From: Desulfuromonadales bacterium
GTDB lineage: Bacteria; Desulfobacterota; Desulfuromonadia; Desulfuromonadales; UBA2197
Assembly (NCBI GenBank): GCA_014859605.1
Contig: JACUTW010000019.1
Coordinates: forward strand, 1-36,179
Length of the DNA: 36,179 bases
Reading direction: 5' to 3'
Shown: positions 7,681 through 14,634 of the stretch, in pieces
How the letters are laid out: each line of letters opens with the position of its first letter
How positions within the stretch are numbered: the stretch's first letter is position 1
The notes under the pieces: generated by a model
What the model saw: only the letters and a program-made list of their open reading frames with translations
What the model was told of the DNA's origin: nothing
Database searches by the model: none
Position numbers and translations under genes: made by a program

Positions 7681-8526
7681 TCAATGCGACAGGTTGTTCT
7701 CGACCGCCAGATAAGTGCCGGGGGGTTGATAATAATTGAGGAATGTCGCGACACGGTTATGACCGCTGCGCCGGAACAGGTCGGTCAGATTCAACCCGAC
7801 GCCCATGTACAGGTTTCTTTCGTCAGGCGCGCTCGCATCAGAGTAGCCCCGGACAAAGTATCCGGCATGCAATTCGACATGCTTCAGAATACTTTGGTTG
7901 AACCGTTCAAACCCATTGAGTTTAAGAGCAAGCAGGTATTTAGAATTTTCGTAATCGGTCGTGATATCCATCTGCCCCGGATGAACGCCAATCTCCCAGC
8001 GCAAATCGACCTTCTGCGCCAAGCCGGGGTGCCGATATCGATAGTAGCTGGCCATCGCCCCCACGGCATTAGCAACGAAATCCTCATAAGAAAAGCCATA
8101 ATCACTGAAGGAGTCTCCCACCTCCATCACGCCCAGAATCGCAAATGACGACAGCGCCCCGAACCAGGCTGCCTCCTCCGGCGTAAAACACCAGTGTTCA
8201 AAAAGGCTGGAGATACCTTGTGCGGCTGCATAGGTGGCAAAGACATGACCGAGCTTGTCGACGCCCCCCTCTTTCGTATTCTGACCGAACCATCCCTCCG
8301 ATTTCGCCAGGGGCTTACGACTAAAGTAGTCCCAGTTGGCAACGCCCCATGCAGTCACTACACCCACGCCAGCGAGAGTCACATTCATTACCTGACGATT
8401 CCGCTCTTCTGGTGTGATCTCCTTTGTACCGTCAGCCCAAGCTTGCGTCGAAAAGACCACAAGCAGCATCAGCACAAAAGCTATCAGCAAACCGTCACAT
8501 AGTCTTTTTGCAGACAAAAAATCCAT
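7681..8526 (-). CDS. Exported DUF2279/YfiM-like protein
   Basis: A 281-residue protein. A signal peptide (basic AKR, hydrophobic 12-27, likely cleavage after TQAWA at residue 31) sends it to the periplasm or outer membrane. The mature part has the segment GGVDKLGHVFATYAAAQGISS, which matches the DKxGHxxxxY core I associate with DUF2279/YfiM-like proteins. Hydrophobic stretches follow, then a second half rich in alternating residues (KYLLALKLNGF, ELHAGYFVRGYS, NLYMGVGLNLTDLF) that looks like outer-membrane beta structure. Function is unknown. ATG 8526 is chosen because it places the basic n-region directly before the hydrophobic core; the frame is open to 8547. It ends about 50 bp upstream of the fur promoter on the same strand. 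Confidence 0.7.
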   Translation of the reverse strand: MDFLSAKRLCDGLLIAFVLMLLVVFSTQAWADGTKEITPEERNRQVMNVTLAGVGVVTAWGVANWDYFSRKPLAKSEGWFGQNTKEGGVDKLGHVFATYAAAQGISSLFEHWCFTPEEAAWFGALSSFAILGVMEVGDSFSDYGFSYEDFVANAVGAMASYYRYRHPGLAQKVDLRWEIGVHPGQMDITTDYENSKYLLALKLNGFERFNQSILKHVELHAGYFVRGYSDASAPDERNLYMGVGLNLTDLFRRSGHNRVATFLNYYQPPGTYLAVENNLSH

Positions 8527-8573
8527 GCCCGTCCGGCTCCTGCACAATCAATCCAACCCAAGGAGCGCTGATC

Positions 8574-9320
8574 TTAGCTGCTCATCGGCATGAGGCGATA
8601 AAGCCAGCCGGTGACGCCGGTCAGGAGATCAAAGAAGAGCATGACACCGACGATCATGAGGAGGACGCCGGTGAGGATCTCAAAGAGACGGATGTAGACG
8701 CGGAAACGTTTGAAGAAAGCGAGGAAACCGTGGAAGAGGAGGCCGGAAAGGAGAAAAGGGATACCGAGGCCGACCGAGTAGGACGAAAGGAGGAGAACTC
8801 CGTGGCCGGCCTGTCCGGAGGTGGCGGCGATCATCAGAATGGCGCCGAGGACCGGGCCGATGCAGGGGGTCCAGCCGGCAGCGAAGACGACACCGACAAA
8901 GACGGTGCCGAGGTAGCCGTGCGGTTTGTTGTGGAGATGGACCCGTTTTTCACCGAGGAGGAAACCGAGTTGGAGGATGCCGGAGAGATGCATACCAAAG
9001 ACGAAGATCAGGAAGCCGCCGATCTTTTGCAGCCAGCTTAAGCCTTCCTGCAGCGAACTCATCAGCGCGCCAGAGGCGATGCCCGCCAATGCGCCGAGGC
9101 TGATAAAGACCAGGGAAAATCCGGCAATAAAGAGGAGGGAATGGCGCAGCACCGTCATCCGCACCTGATGGTTGGGATGTTCGTCCTGCAGCTGGTGAAA
9201 GGAAAGGCCGGTGATGTAACTCAGATAAGACGGGATCAGCGGCAAAACGCAGGGCGAAAAGAAGGAAAGGATCCCGGCGGTAAAGGCAATCCACAGACTG
9301 ATATCCGCCGCCGCGCCCAC
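8574..9320 (-). CDS. ccdA: CcdA-type thiol-disulfide/cytochrome c biogenesis membrane protein
   Basis: A 248-residue inner-membrane protein of the CcdA/DsbD-beta family, which carries electrons from cytoplasmic thioredoxin to extracytoplasmic thioredoxin-like proteins. The paired transmembrane cysteines are visible in FFSPCVLPLIPSY (C24) and AAGWTPCIGPVLG (C153), in about six hydrophobic segments. The GTG start at 9320 shares a base with the TAG of the tlpA-like gene (TAGTG), so the two are translationally coupled. They form the standard redox relay of CcdA and a membrane-anchored thioredoxin, used to keep apocytochrome c hemes or other extracytoplasmic cysteines reduced. That fits an organism expected to make many multiheme cytochromes, although none lies in this window. 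Confidence 0.93.
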   Translation of the reverse strand: MGAAADISLWIAFTAGILSFFSPCVLPLIPSYLSYITGLSFHQLQDEHPNHQVRMTVLRHSLLFIAGFSLVFISLGALAGIASGALMSSLQEGLSWLQKIGGFLIFVFGMHLSGILQLGFLLGEKRVHLHNKPHGYLGTVFVGVVFAAGWTPCIGPVLGAILMIAATSGQAGHGVLLLSSYSVGLGIPFLLSGLLFHGFLAFFKRFRVYIRLFEILTGVLLMIVGVMLFFDLLTGVTGWLYRLMPMSS

Positions 9321-9832
9321 TATTTCCCCCCGGCGATCTGGGTATTAAAGAATTTGAGGGCTTCGGTCGAAGACCAGTCACGGGCGCCGACAATGTGTTC
9401 GACAATATTTCCCTGCCGGTCAATGACAAAGGTCTCGGGGAATTTAAAGACCTTGTAAAGCTTCTGGATTTTGCCATCGGCATCACTGAGAACAGTAAAG
9501 TTGTGCGGCACCTCTTTAACAAAGCTTTCAAGATCTTTAATATTATCATCGACATTGATGGCGAGCATGACAAAATCCTTGCTGCCCATCACTTCATTGA
9601 GGCGCCCCATCGACGGGATCTCGGCACGACAGGGAGGGCACCAGGTCGCCCAGAAATTGAGAAAGACCACCTTGCCGCGATAATCGGAGAGCTTGTGTTC
9701 CTTGCCGTCAAGATCGCGCAGGGTAAAGTCGGCCGCGACCCCTTTGCTGGTCGGGACAGCACTCTCTTTGTTGCAAGCGGCGAAAAGGAGAAGGCAGAGA
9801 ATCAGAAGTAAAAAACGAGAAGCGGTGCGCAT
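9320..9832 (-). CDS. TlpA/ResA-like membrane-anchored thioredoxin
   Basis: A 170-residue thiol-disulfide oxidoreductase. An N-terminal signal (FLLLILCLLLFAAC) ends in C20, so it is probably a lipoprotein, although Phe at -3 makes the lipobox atypical. The mature domain is a TlpA/ResA thioredoxin fold with the active site WATWCPPC (C65, C68), the cis-Pro region FPETFVID and the GKVVFLNFWATWC strand. It should act outside the cytoplasmic membrane, reducing cytochrome or other protein disulfides with electrons from the coupled CcdA. ATG 9832 has AGGA about 11 bases upstream, and a consensus promoter lies at 9869-9897. Confidence 0.92.
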   Translation of the reverse strand: MRTASRFLLLILCLLLFAACNKESAVPTSKGVAADFTLRDLDGKEHKLSDYRGKVVFLNFWATWCPPCRAEIPSMGRLNEVMGSKDFVMLAINVDDNIKDLESFVKEVPHNFTVLSDADGKIQKLYKVFKFPETFVIDRQGNIVEHIVGARDWSSTEALKFFNTQIAGGK

Positions 9833-9868
9833 GATGTGAATATCCTTTTACTGGGCTGATGAAGGGTT

Positions 9869-9897
9869 TTTTTACGCCTCCCCTCGAAAAATGTCAA
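9869..9897 (-). promoter_or_regulatory. Promoter for the tlpA-ccdA pair
   Basis: Reading leftwards: TTGACA (9897-9892), a 17-bp spacer and TAAAAA (9874-9869). The -35 overlaps the stop codon of the zinc protease gene. The expected start lies about 30 bases before the tlpA ATG, so this pair can be expressed apart from the two-component operon upstream. Confidence 0.65.
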
Positions 9898-10295
9898 GGC
9901 AGGCCGGCGCTGCGACCTTCCTGCCATAGAGCTTCAATGTCATCCATCTGCTCTTCACTGAAGCCGAAATAGTGAGCAATTTCATGGATCAGTGTCTCGC
10001 GAATGACCTCTTCGAGGGGGACGTCAAACTCCTCGGCGTAGGCTTCAATCGCCCCCTGATAAAGAGCGATAAGGTCGGGGAGCCCACCGGCATCGCCCTG
10101 ACTCCGTTCCGGCAGCGGGCAGCCAAGATATTCGCCGAGAAAGTCGAGGGGGTCGGCATCGTCATATTCGGCAAGAAGCTCGGGCGGGGCCCACTCTTCG
10201 ACGACAAAGGTGAGGTTTTCGATTTTCTCCAGGTATTCGGCCGGGATGGTGGCGATGACCTGCCCGGTCAGGGCAACAAAATCGCTGCGCTCCAT
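9894..10295 (-). CDS. Small zincin-like metallopeptidase (DUF1025 type)
   Basis: A 133-residue cytoplasmic protein with the zinc-protease motif HEIAHYFGF (H104, E105, H108, G111) near the C-terminus. An acidic segment follows (SEEQMDDIE) that could supply the third ligand, as in the minimal zincin-like metallopeptidase family. The first 60 residues are acidic, with no signal peptide. ATG 10295 overlaps the regulator stop as TGATG, so it is translationally coupled to the two-component system; a GTG one codon upstream is possible. Substrates of this family are not well defined. The tight coupling suggests it is co-expressed with, and may act in, the response controlled by that regulator (inference). 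Confidence 0.85.
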   Translation of the reverse strand: MERSDFVALTGQVIATIPAEYLEKIENLTFVVEEWAPPELLAEYDDADPLDFLGEYLGCPLPERSQGDAGGLPDLIALYQGAIEAYAEEFDVPLEEVIRETLIHEIAHYFGFSEEQMDDIEALWQEGRSAGLP

Positions 10296-11656
10296 CACGG
10301 CTTCTCCTTGTGCAGCCCGAACTTCTCCATGCGGTAAAGGAGGGTGTGGCGGGGGATGCGCAAAAAAGCGGCAGCTTTGGTCTGATTGTTATGACAGCGC
10401 GCCAGGGCTTCAAGGACCGCTTCCTTTTCGATCGATTCGAGGGAGTAGCCGTCATCGGGGAGATTCAGCACCCGCTCCCCCCTGCCGTTTCCGGACATAC
10501 CAACGATCTTCGCCGGCAGGTCGGCGACGCTGATGGTGTCGCCGCGGCGGAGAAGAACCATGCGCTCGACGGCATTCTCCAGTTCCCGCACATTTCCCGG
10601 CCAGTCATAGGCGCAGAGACGGCGCAGGGCTGCGGGATCCAGGGTAAGCTGCTCACCGCCGTGGCGCAATAGGAAGTGCCGTATCAGCAGGGGGATATCG
10701 TCGCGGCGTTCGCGCAGGGACGGCAGATCAAGGAGGATCACCGCCAGCCGGTAATACAGGTCCTCACGAAAGCGCCCCTGCTGCATCGCCCCTTCGAGGT
10801 CACGATTGGTCGCCGCCACCAGGCGGACATCGACCTTGCGACTGCTGCCGCCGAGGGGTTCGATCTCGCGCTCCTGAAGGGCGCGCAGCAGCTTCGGCTG
10901 CAGCTCGATCGGAAGTTCGCCGATCTCGTCAAGAAAGAGGGTGCCGCCATCGGCAAGCTCGAACTTCCCCTGACGATCTTTGATAGCGCCGGTAAAAGCG
11001 CCGCGTTTGACGCCAAAGAGCTCACTTTCCAACAGTTCACTCGGCAGCGCCGCACAGTTGACGGCGACAAAAGGCCCTTCGTGGCGCTCGCTGCCGTGAT
11101 GCAGGGCGCGAGCGACCAACTCTTTGCCGGTGCCGCTTTCGCCACTGATCAGCACCGTGGCTTCACTGGCGGCAACGCGACGCACAATCTCGAAGACTTC
11201 GCGCATCGGCGCTGAATTACCGACCAGGCGGCTGAAGTCGCAGCGATCCTGTAAGGTTTCGCGCAGCCGCTGATTTTCGGCCTTGAGTCCGGCGACGGTG
11301 AGCGCCCGCTCGACGCAGAGGCGCAGCTGGTCGCGGCTGAAAGGCTTGGTCAGATAATCGAAGGCGCCGAGCTTCATCGCCTCGACCGCCTTTTCGACCG
11401 TGGCAAAGGCGGTGATGACGATGACGATCGTCTCCGGTCTCTGCGCCTTGACCTGACGCAGCACATCGTAACCGGAGAGGCCCGGCATCTGGATGTCGGT
11501 GATGACGATGGTCGGCTCTTCGGCCGCAAAACGCTGCAACCCCTCTTCGCCACTGGCGGCGCAAAGGACGCTGTGCCCGGCTTCCTGGAGGGTGAATTCG
11601 GTCACCCGGCGCAAGGAATCGTCATCATCGATCAGCAGTATCGTGGTTTTGCTCAT
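10295..11656 (-). CDS. NtrC-family sigma-54-dependent response regulator
   Basis: A 453-residue classical enhancer-binding response regulator. It has a receiver domain (D54 in [10 protein letters not shown]104-P105), AAA+ with Walker A GESGTGKE (172-179), an intact GAFTGA loop (219-224), Walker B TLFLDE, and a C-terminal Fis-type helix-turn-helix ([27 protein letters not shown]). All key motifs are canonical, unlike the regulator at the left end. ATG 11656 has GGAGAG just upstream. It lies 53 bp downstream of a histidine kinase gene, with a hairpin repeat in the gap, and overlaps the zinc protease gene. It should be the cognate partner of that kinase. Its target genes are unknown. Confidence 0.95.
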   Translation of the reverse strand: MSKTTILLIDDDDSLRRVTEFTLQEAGHSVLCAASGEEGLQRFAAEEPTIVITDIQMPGLSGYDVLRQVKAQRPETIVIVITAFATVEKAVEAMKLGAFDYLTKPFSRDQLRLCVERALTVAGLKAENQRLRETLQDRCDFSRLVGNSAPMREVFEIVRRVAASEATVLISGESGTGKELVARALHHGSERHEGPFVAVNCAALPSELLESELFGVKRGAFTGAIKDRQGKFELADGGTLFLDEIGELPIELQPKLLRALQEREIEPLGGSSRKVDVRLVAATNRDLEGAMQQGRFREDLYYRLAVILLDLPSLRERRDDIPLLIRHFLLRHGGEQLTLDPAALRRLCAYDWPGNVRELENAVERMVLLRRGDTISVADLPAKIVGMSGNGRGERVLNLPDDGYSLESIEKEAVLEALARCHNNQTKAAAFLRIPRHTLLYRMEKFGLHKEKP

Positions 11657-11672
11657 ATCTCTCCAGATTCGC

Positions 11673-11709
11673 TCCCCTCCTTGGCAAGGAGGGGTCGGGG
11701 GTGGTCGGT
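11673..11709. repeat. REP-like GC-rich hairpin between kinase and regulator genes
   Basis: Arms CCCCTCCTT (11674-11682) and AAGGAGGGG (11686-11694) form a perfect 9-bp stem with a 3-base loop, followed by a G-rich tail (TCGGGGGTGGTCGG). It fills most of the 53-bp gap. Palindrome plus asymmetric G-rich tail is typical of dispersed REP-type elements. There is no T-tract, so it is not an intrinsic terminator. Only one copy is visible in this window, so repetitiveness is inferred. Confidence 0.55.
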
Positions 11710-12798
11710 TTACCCCAGCGGCAAGATCACCGTAAAGGTGGTGCCGACCCCAATTTCACTCTCCACCTCAATGCGGCCACCATGGCCGACGATAATCCGG
11801 TGGGTGATCGCCAGACCGAGGCCGGTGCCGTCGCGGCGGGTGGTAAAGAAAGGACTGAAGATGCTGGCGAGATGCTCGAGGGGTATACCGCTGCCGCTGT
11901 CGGCAAAAGCGATGGTCGCCTCGCCCTCCCCGGCCTGCGGCGTTATCGTTAAACTCCCCCCTTCCGGCATCGCCTCAAGCGCATTGAGGATCAGGTTGAG
12001 AAAGGCCTGCTTGAGCTGATTGTGATCGGCGATCAGTTCGAGTACCGGAAGACCGGCGAGGGTGATGGTAATCTTCTTCTTGGCCGCGGCCAGGCGGGTC
12101 AGGGCTACCACTTCATTCAGGGCCGCCACCACATCGATCCGCGTCCGCTCGGCGCTCGCCGGCTTGGCAAAGTCGAGGAAATCAGCGACCACCCGGTTGA
12201 GGCGATCGACCTCACGAATGAGGATCGTCGCAAATTCGCTGCGCGGATCGTCGGCGTTGATGCCGTCCCGCAGAATCTCGGCGGTACCGCGGATCGAAGC
12301 CAGCGGGTTGCGGATCTCGTGCGCCATCCCTGCCGAGAGTTCGCCGAGGGCGGCGAGGCGGTCAGCGCGACGCAACTGTTCTTCGAAAGCGAGGATCTGC
12401 TCGGACTGACGCTTGAGCTCGAAGAAACTCGTTTCAAGCTGTTGCGCAGCAAGTTGATACCGCTCCTTCTGCTCCTGCTCCCTGCCGGCGAGGAGACCGG
12501 TGAGGCCACCGATGACGTTGAAGAGGATGATCTCCAGATACTGCTCCGGCTCTACCGCCGGATGGTGTTTCCACTGAAAGATAACGTGCGGGATAAAGAG
12601 TACCGAGGTGGAGAGGGCGGTGATCAAGCCGCCGCGCAGGCCGAACCAGAGGCCGGAAAGGACGATCGGCAGATAATAGAGGCGCCGGTAGATGTCGTGC
12701 ATGCGGGCATCGTGAATATTCGTCACATAATGCAGGACGGTAATCACGGACACCATGACCACGACAATGGCGATACGCAGGAAATGGGGACGAGTCAT
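11710..12798 (-). CDS. Membrane sensor histidine kinase
   Basis: A 362-residue kinase. The N-terminal input region is about four membrane helices (IAIVVVMVSVITVLHYV, YYLPIVLSGLWFGLRGGLITAL, SVLFIPHVIF, EIILFNVIGGLTGLLAG) with little periplasmic sequence, so it may sense a membrane-associated signal. A coiled coil (106-145) leads to HisKA with H160 in AGMAHEIRNPLASIRG. The ATPase domain has an N-box (NLILNALEAM), DSGSGIP, FFTTRRDGTGLGLAI and a final GTTFTVILPLG. The domain set resembles NtrB-type kinases that pair with sigma-54 regulators, and the regulator follows 53 bp downstream. There is no Shine-Dalgarno before ATG 12798; the likely promoter puts the transcript start at or next to the ATG. 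Confidence 0.93.
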   Translation of the reverse strand: MTRPHFLRIAIVVVMVSVITVLHYVTNIHDARMHDIYRRLYYLPIVLSGLWFGLRGGLITALSTSVLFIPHVIFQWKHHPAVEPEQYLEIILFNVIGGLTGLLAGREQEQKERYQLAAQQLETSFFELKRQSEQILAFEEQLRRADRLAALGELSAGMAHEIRNPLASIRGTAEILRDGINADDPRSEFATILIREVDRLNRVVADFLDFAKPASAERTRIDVVAALNEVVALTRLAAAKKKITITLAGLPVLELIADHNQLKQAFLNLILNALEAMPEGGSLTITPQAGEGEATIAFADSGSGIPLEHLASIFSPFFTTRRDGTGLGLAITHRIIVGHGGRIEVESEIGVGTTFTVILPLG

Positions 12799-12804
12799 GC
12801 GTGT

Positions 12805-12833
12805 TTTTTAACTGAAGGAGGCTGGCATGACAA
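12805..12833 (-). promoter_or_regulatory. Promoter of the histidine kinase operon, probably leaderless
   Basis: Reading leftwards: TTGTCA (12833-12828), a 17-bp spacer and TAAAAA (12810-12805). Only six bases separate the -10 from the kinase ATG at 12798, so transcription should start at or within a base or two of the ATG. This agrees with the lack of any ribosome binding site. Confidence 0.6.
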
Positions 12834-12886
12834 GGCTTTTCTCTGGACAGGGGGAGCGCGGATTGATTATCCTCCCGCCACTATGA
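12827..12886 (+). CDS. 19-residue leader ORF translationally coupled to truA
   Basis: ATG 12827 is preceded at ideal distance by AAGGAGG (12815-12821), the best ribosome binding site in this region. The ORF encodes MTRLFSGQGERGLIILPPL and ends with TGA at 12884-12886, overlapping the truA ATG (12883) as ATGA. truA has no Shine-Dalgarno of its own, so ribosomes probably reach it through this ORF. The peptide ends in Pro-Pro-Leu just before the stop, a context in which ribosomes can slow (known for PP motifs). No similarity to a known leader peptide is recognised; function is inferred from layout. Confidence 0.6.
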   Translation: MTRLFSGQGERGLIILPPL

Positions 12887-13635
12887 GAACGATCCGCCTC
12901 ACCATCGAATACGACGGCACCGCCTATGTCGGCTGGCAGCGCCAGGCCAAGGGCCGCTCGATCCAGCAACTTGTCGAAGAAGCCCTCGGCCAGATCGTTC
13001 GCGAAAAGGTCGTGCTGCACAGCTCCGGGCGCACCGATGCCGGCGTGCATGCCCGCGCCATGATCGCCCATTTCCGCACCGAAAATAACTTCCCCCTCGC
13101 CGCCTTTCGCGAAGGGGTCAATCGCTTCCTCCCCGACGACATCGCCGTGCGCGAAGCGGTCGAGGAGACGACTAACTTTCATGCGCGCTTCTCCGCTGGC
13201 GGCAAATGGTACCGCTACCAGATCTTCACCGCCCCGGTCCGCTCCCCTGCTTTCACCCGCACCACATGGCATATCCGTCAAGACCTCGACTTTGCAGCGA
13301 TGTGCGCCGCAGCCCCCTTCTTTATCGGCCAACACGACTTTGCCGCCTTTCGCACCACCAGCTGCGATGCCCGCACCACCGTGCGCGAGATCACCGCTCT
13401 CGACCTCCGGCGCGAAGGCGAGCTTATCATCATCGATGTCCGCGGCAGCGGCTTCTTGCGCCACATGGTGCGCATCATCGTCGGCACCCTGGTTGAGATC
13501 GGCCTGCATAAACGCCCGGCCGCAGATGTCCCCCGTCTCCTATCCCGCCAGCCCGGACTGCGCGCCGGGGTTAATGCCCCGCCGCAAGGGCTCTGTCTGA
13601 TGGAGGTTTATTATCCGGAGGGAGAAACGCCGTAG
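12883..13635 (+). CDS. truA: tRNA pseudouridine(38-40) synthase TruA
   Basis: A 250-residue enzyme that isomerises uridines 38-40 in the anticodon arm of tRNAs. The catalytic aspartate is D52 in SSGRTDAGVHA. Other family motifs are IEYDGTAYVGWQRQ near the N-terminus, FHARFSAGGKWYRYQIF, and GSGFLRHMVRIIVGTLVEIG in the C-terminal half. Length is normal. The start is set by homology to the MRTIRLTIEYDGT pattern; the reading frame is open far upstream (to 12022), but that part is antisense to the kinase gene. There is no Shine-Dalgarno, and the start codon overlaps the stop of the 19-codon leader ORF. It stands divergent from the two-component operon. Confidence 0.96.
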   Translation: MRTIRLTIEYDGTAYVGWQRQAKGRSIQQLVEEALGQIVREKVVLHSSGRTDAGVHARAMIAHFRTENNFPLAAFREGVNRFLPDDIAVREAVEETTNFHARFSAGGKWYRYQIFTAPVRSPAFTRTTWHIRQDLDFAAMCAAAPFFIGQHDFAAFRTTSCDARTTVREITALDLRREGELIIIDVRGSGFLRHMVRIIVGTLVEIGLHKRPAADVPRLLSRQPGLRAGVNAPPQGLCLMEVYYPEGETP

Positions 13636-13895
13636 GGGCACACCTATGCGTGCGGCCGCCTTATCAATCTCTAAACGGAAACAACCAGCGCATATAACCC
13701 TAGAAACGGGCAATTAGCCGCAGATAAGGGCGGACAAAATCTGATAAATCAAGACGTTCATTGTATTGTCCGGCTTACCCACCTTGTGAAATGCTTGTCT
13801 CTAGTTTTATCCGCAGTTATCCGCTTTTTCAGCGGCCAAATGCTTTTTTTAGGATAAAGGCTGCGCCTCCGCCGCGACCAGTCCGGAGAGTCTAT
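13636..13895. other. Gene-free stretch between truA and hicA
   Basis: No convincing ORF is present on either strand, and the sequence is less GC-rich than the flanking genes. The only structure I see is a short hairpin CCGCT-TTTTC-AGCGG (13821-13835) with a seven-T run beginning eight bases later (13843-13850), which may be a weak or decayed truA terminator. Related words (CCGCAGATAA near 13719 and TTATCCGCAGTTATCCGC near 13807) occur twice but form no clear repeat. Confidence 0.5.
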
Positions 13896-13935
13896 TTGCA
13901 GCCAACCCGTTGCAACTAAATATAGTTGCAACGGG
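13896..13935 (+). promoter_or_regulatory. hicAB promoter region with palindromic operator
   Basis: A perfect inverted repeat with 13-bp arms (CCCGTTGCAACTA, 13906-13918, and its complement 13923-13935) and a 4-base centre lies 25 bp before hicA. A possible -35 TTGCAG (13896-13901) and -10 AATATA (13919-13924), 17 bp apart, place the -10 at the centre of the palindrome. This is where an autorepressing HicB antitoxin would bind. It lacks a T-tract, so it is not a terminator. Confidence 0.7.
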
Positions 13936-13960
13936 CAAAAAAGAACGGTAAGCTCCCATC

Positions 13961-14215
13961 ATGAGCAAACGGGAAAAACTAATTCAGCGCTTTCTATCAA
14001 AACCGACTGATTTCTCTTGGGGAGAGCTGAAAAGCCTGCTTGAAGGTTTCGGCTATTCATTGGAAAGCGGAGGCAAAACCGGAGGTTCGCGGGTTAAGTT
14101 TCTGCATGTACAGCACCCGCCGGTGATTCTGCATAAACCTCATCCCACGCCAATTTTGAAGCGCTACCAAGTTGAACAGATCGCAGAGTTTCTCAAAAAG
14201 GAAGGCTTGCTATGA
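13961..14215 (+). CDS. hicA: HicA-type toxin (mRNA interferase family)
   Basis: An 84-residue basic protein with the HicA double-stranded-RNA-binding-like fold pattern: LKSLLEGFGYSLESGGKTGGSRVKF, then a strand ending LHKPHP, and a C-terminal helix LKRYQVEQIAEFLKKEG. HicA toxins cut mRNA and are neutralised by HicB. The usual catalytic histidine (GSH motif) is not in its normal place: this protein has GGSR (R44), and the nearest histidine is H49. It belongs to a HicA branch with GGSR...LHKPHP. The stop overlaps the hicB start (ATGA). No strong Shine-Dalgarno is visible before ATG 13961. Confidence 0.9.
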   Translation: MSKREKLIQRFLSKPTDFSWGELKSLLEGFGYSLESGGKTGGSRVKFLHVQHPPVILHKPHPTPILKRYQVEQIAEFLKKEGLL

Positions 14216-14547
14216 AAGATATGATTAAACACAAAGGCTACTTTGGCTCGGTGCATTACAATTCCGACGACCGGATTTTTTATGGCAAGATCGAATTTAT
14301 TCGCTCGTTGGTCAGTTACGAAGGGCAAGATGCGGATTCCCTGGAGTCGGCATTTCATGAAGCGGTCGATGATTATCTGGCAACCTGCGCCGAACTGGGC
14401 TGCGAACCGGAGAAACCGTTCAAAGGATCGTTCAACGTGCGGATTGCCCCTGAATTGCATGAACGGGTTATGATCGCAGCCTCGCAGCATGGCATGACTC
14501 TCAACCGCTTCGTGGCGGAAACCCTGAGTCAGGCTGTCTCTCACTAA
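14212..14547 (+). CDS. hicB: HicB-type antitoxin with C-terminal ribbon-helix-helix
   Basis: A 111-residue antitoxin. The N-terminal half is the HicB partial RNase-H-like domain (GYFGSVHYNSDDRIFYGKIEF, SVESAF-like LESAFHEAVDDYLATCAELG). The C-terminal 40 residues look like a ribbon-helix-helix DNA-binding domain (GSFNVRIAPELHERVMIAASQHGMTLNRFVAETLSQAV). It should bind and inhibit HicA and repress the operon at the palindrome 13906-13935. It is translationally coupled to hicA through ATGA and followed 22 bp later by a bidirectional terminator. The pair forms a self-contained module between housekeeping genes, consistent with horizontal gain. Confidence 0.92.
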   Translation: MKDMIKHKGYFGSVHYNSDDRIFYGKIEFIRSLVSYEGQDADSLESAFHEAVDDYLATCAELGCEPEKPFKGSFNVRIAPELHERVMIAASQHGMTLNRFVAETLSQAVSH

Positions 14548-14569
14548 AATCACCGGTGCAAAATAAAAG

Positions 14570-14609
14570 CAAAGAGGCCGGAACTGCATATGCGGTCCCG
14601 GCCTCTTTG
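14570..14609. terminator. Bidirectional terminator between hicB and the helicase gene
   Basis: Twelve-base arms CAAAGAGGCCGG (14570-14581) and CCGGCCTCTTTG (14598-14609) flank an inner ACTGCATATGCGGT that pairs further with one G-T wobble. It lies between the convergent hicB and DEAD-box genes. The stem itself ends in CTTTG on both strands, giving short T-tracts; it probably serves both transcripts. Confidence 0.75.
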
Positions 14610-14634
14610 TTTATCAATGACGACCAACTCAAAC

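Noticed and set aside
12825-12841. TGGCATGACAAGGCT upstream of truA resembling a sigma-54 -24/-12 element
   Set aside because: The -12 GC is out of register by one base, and the sequence is explained by the leader ORF start and the opposing -35.
12022-12882. Long in-frame extension upstream of truA on the plus strand
   Set aside because: It is antisense to the histidine kinase; TruA homology begins at 12883.
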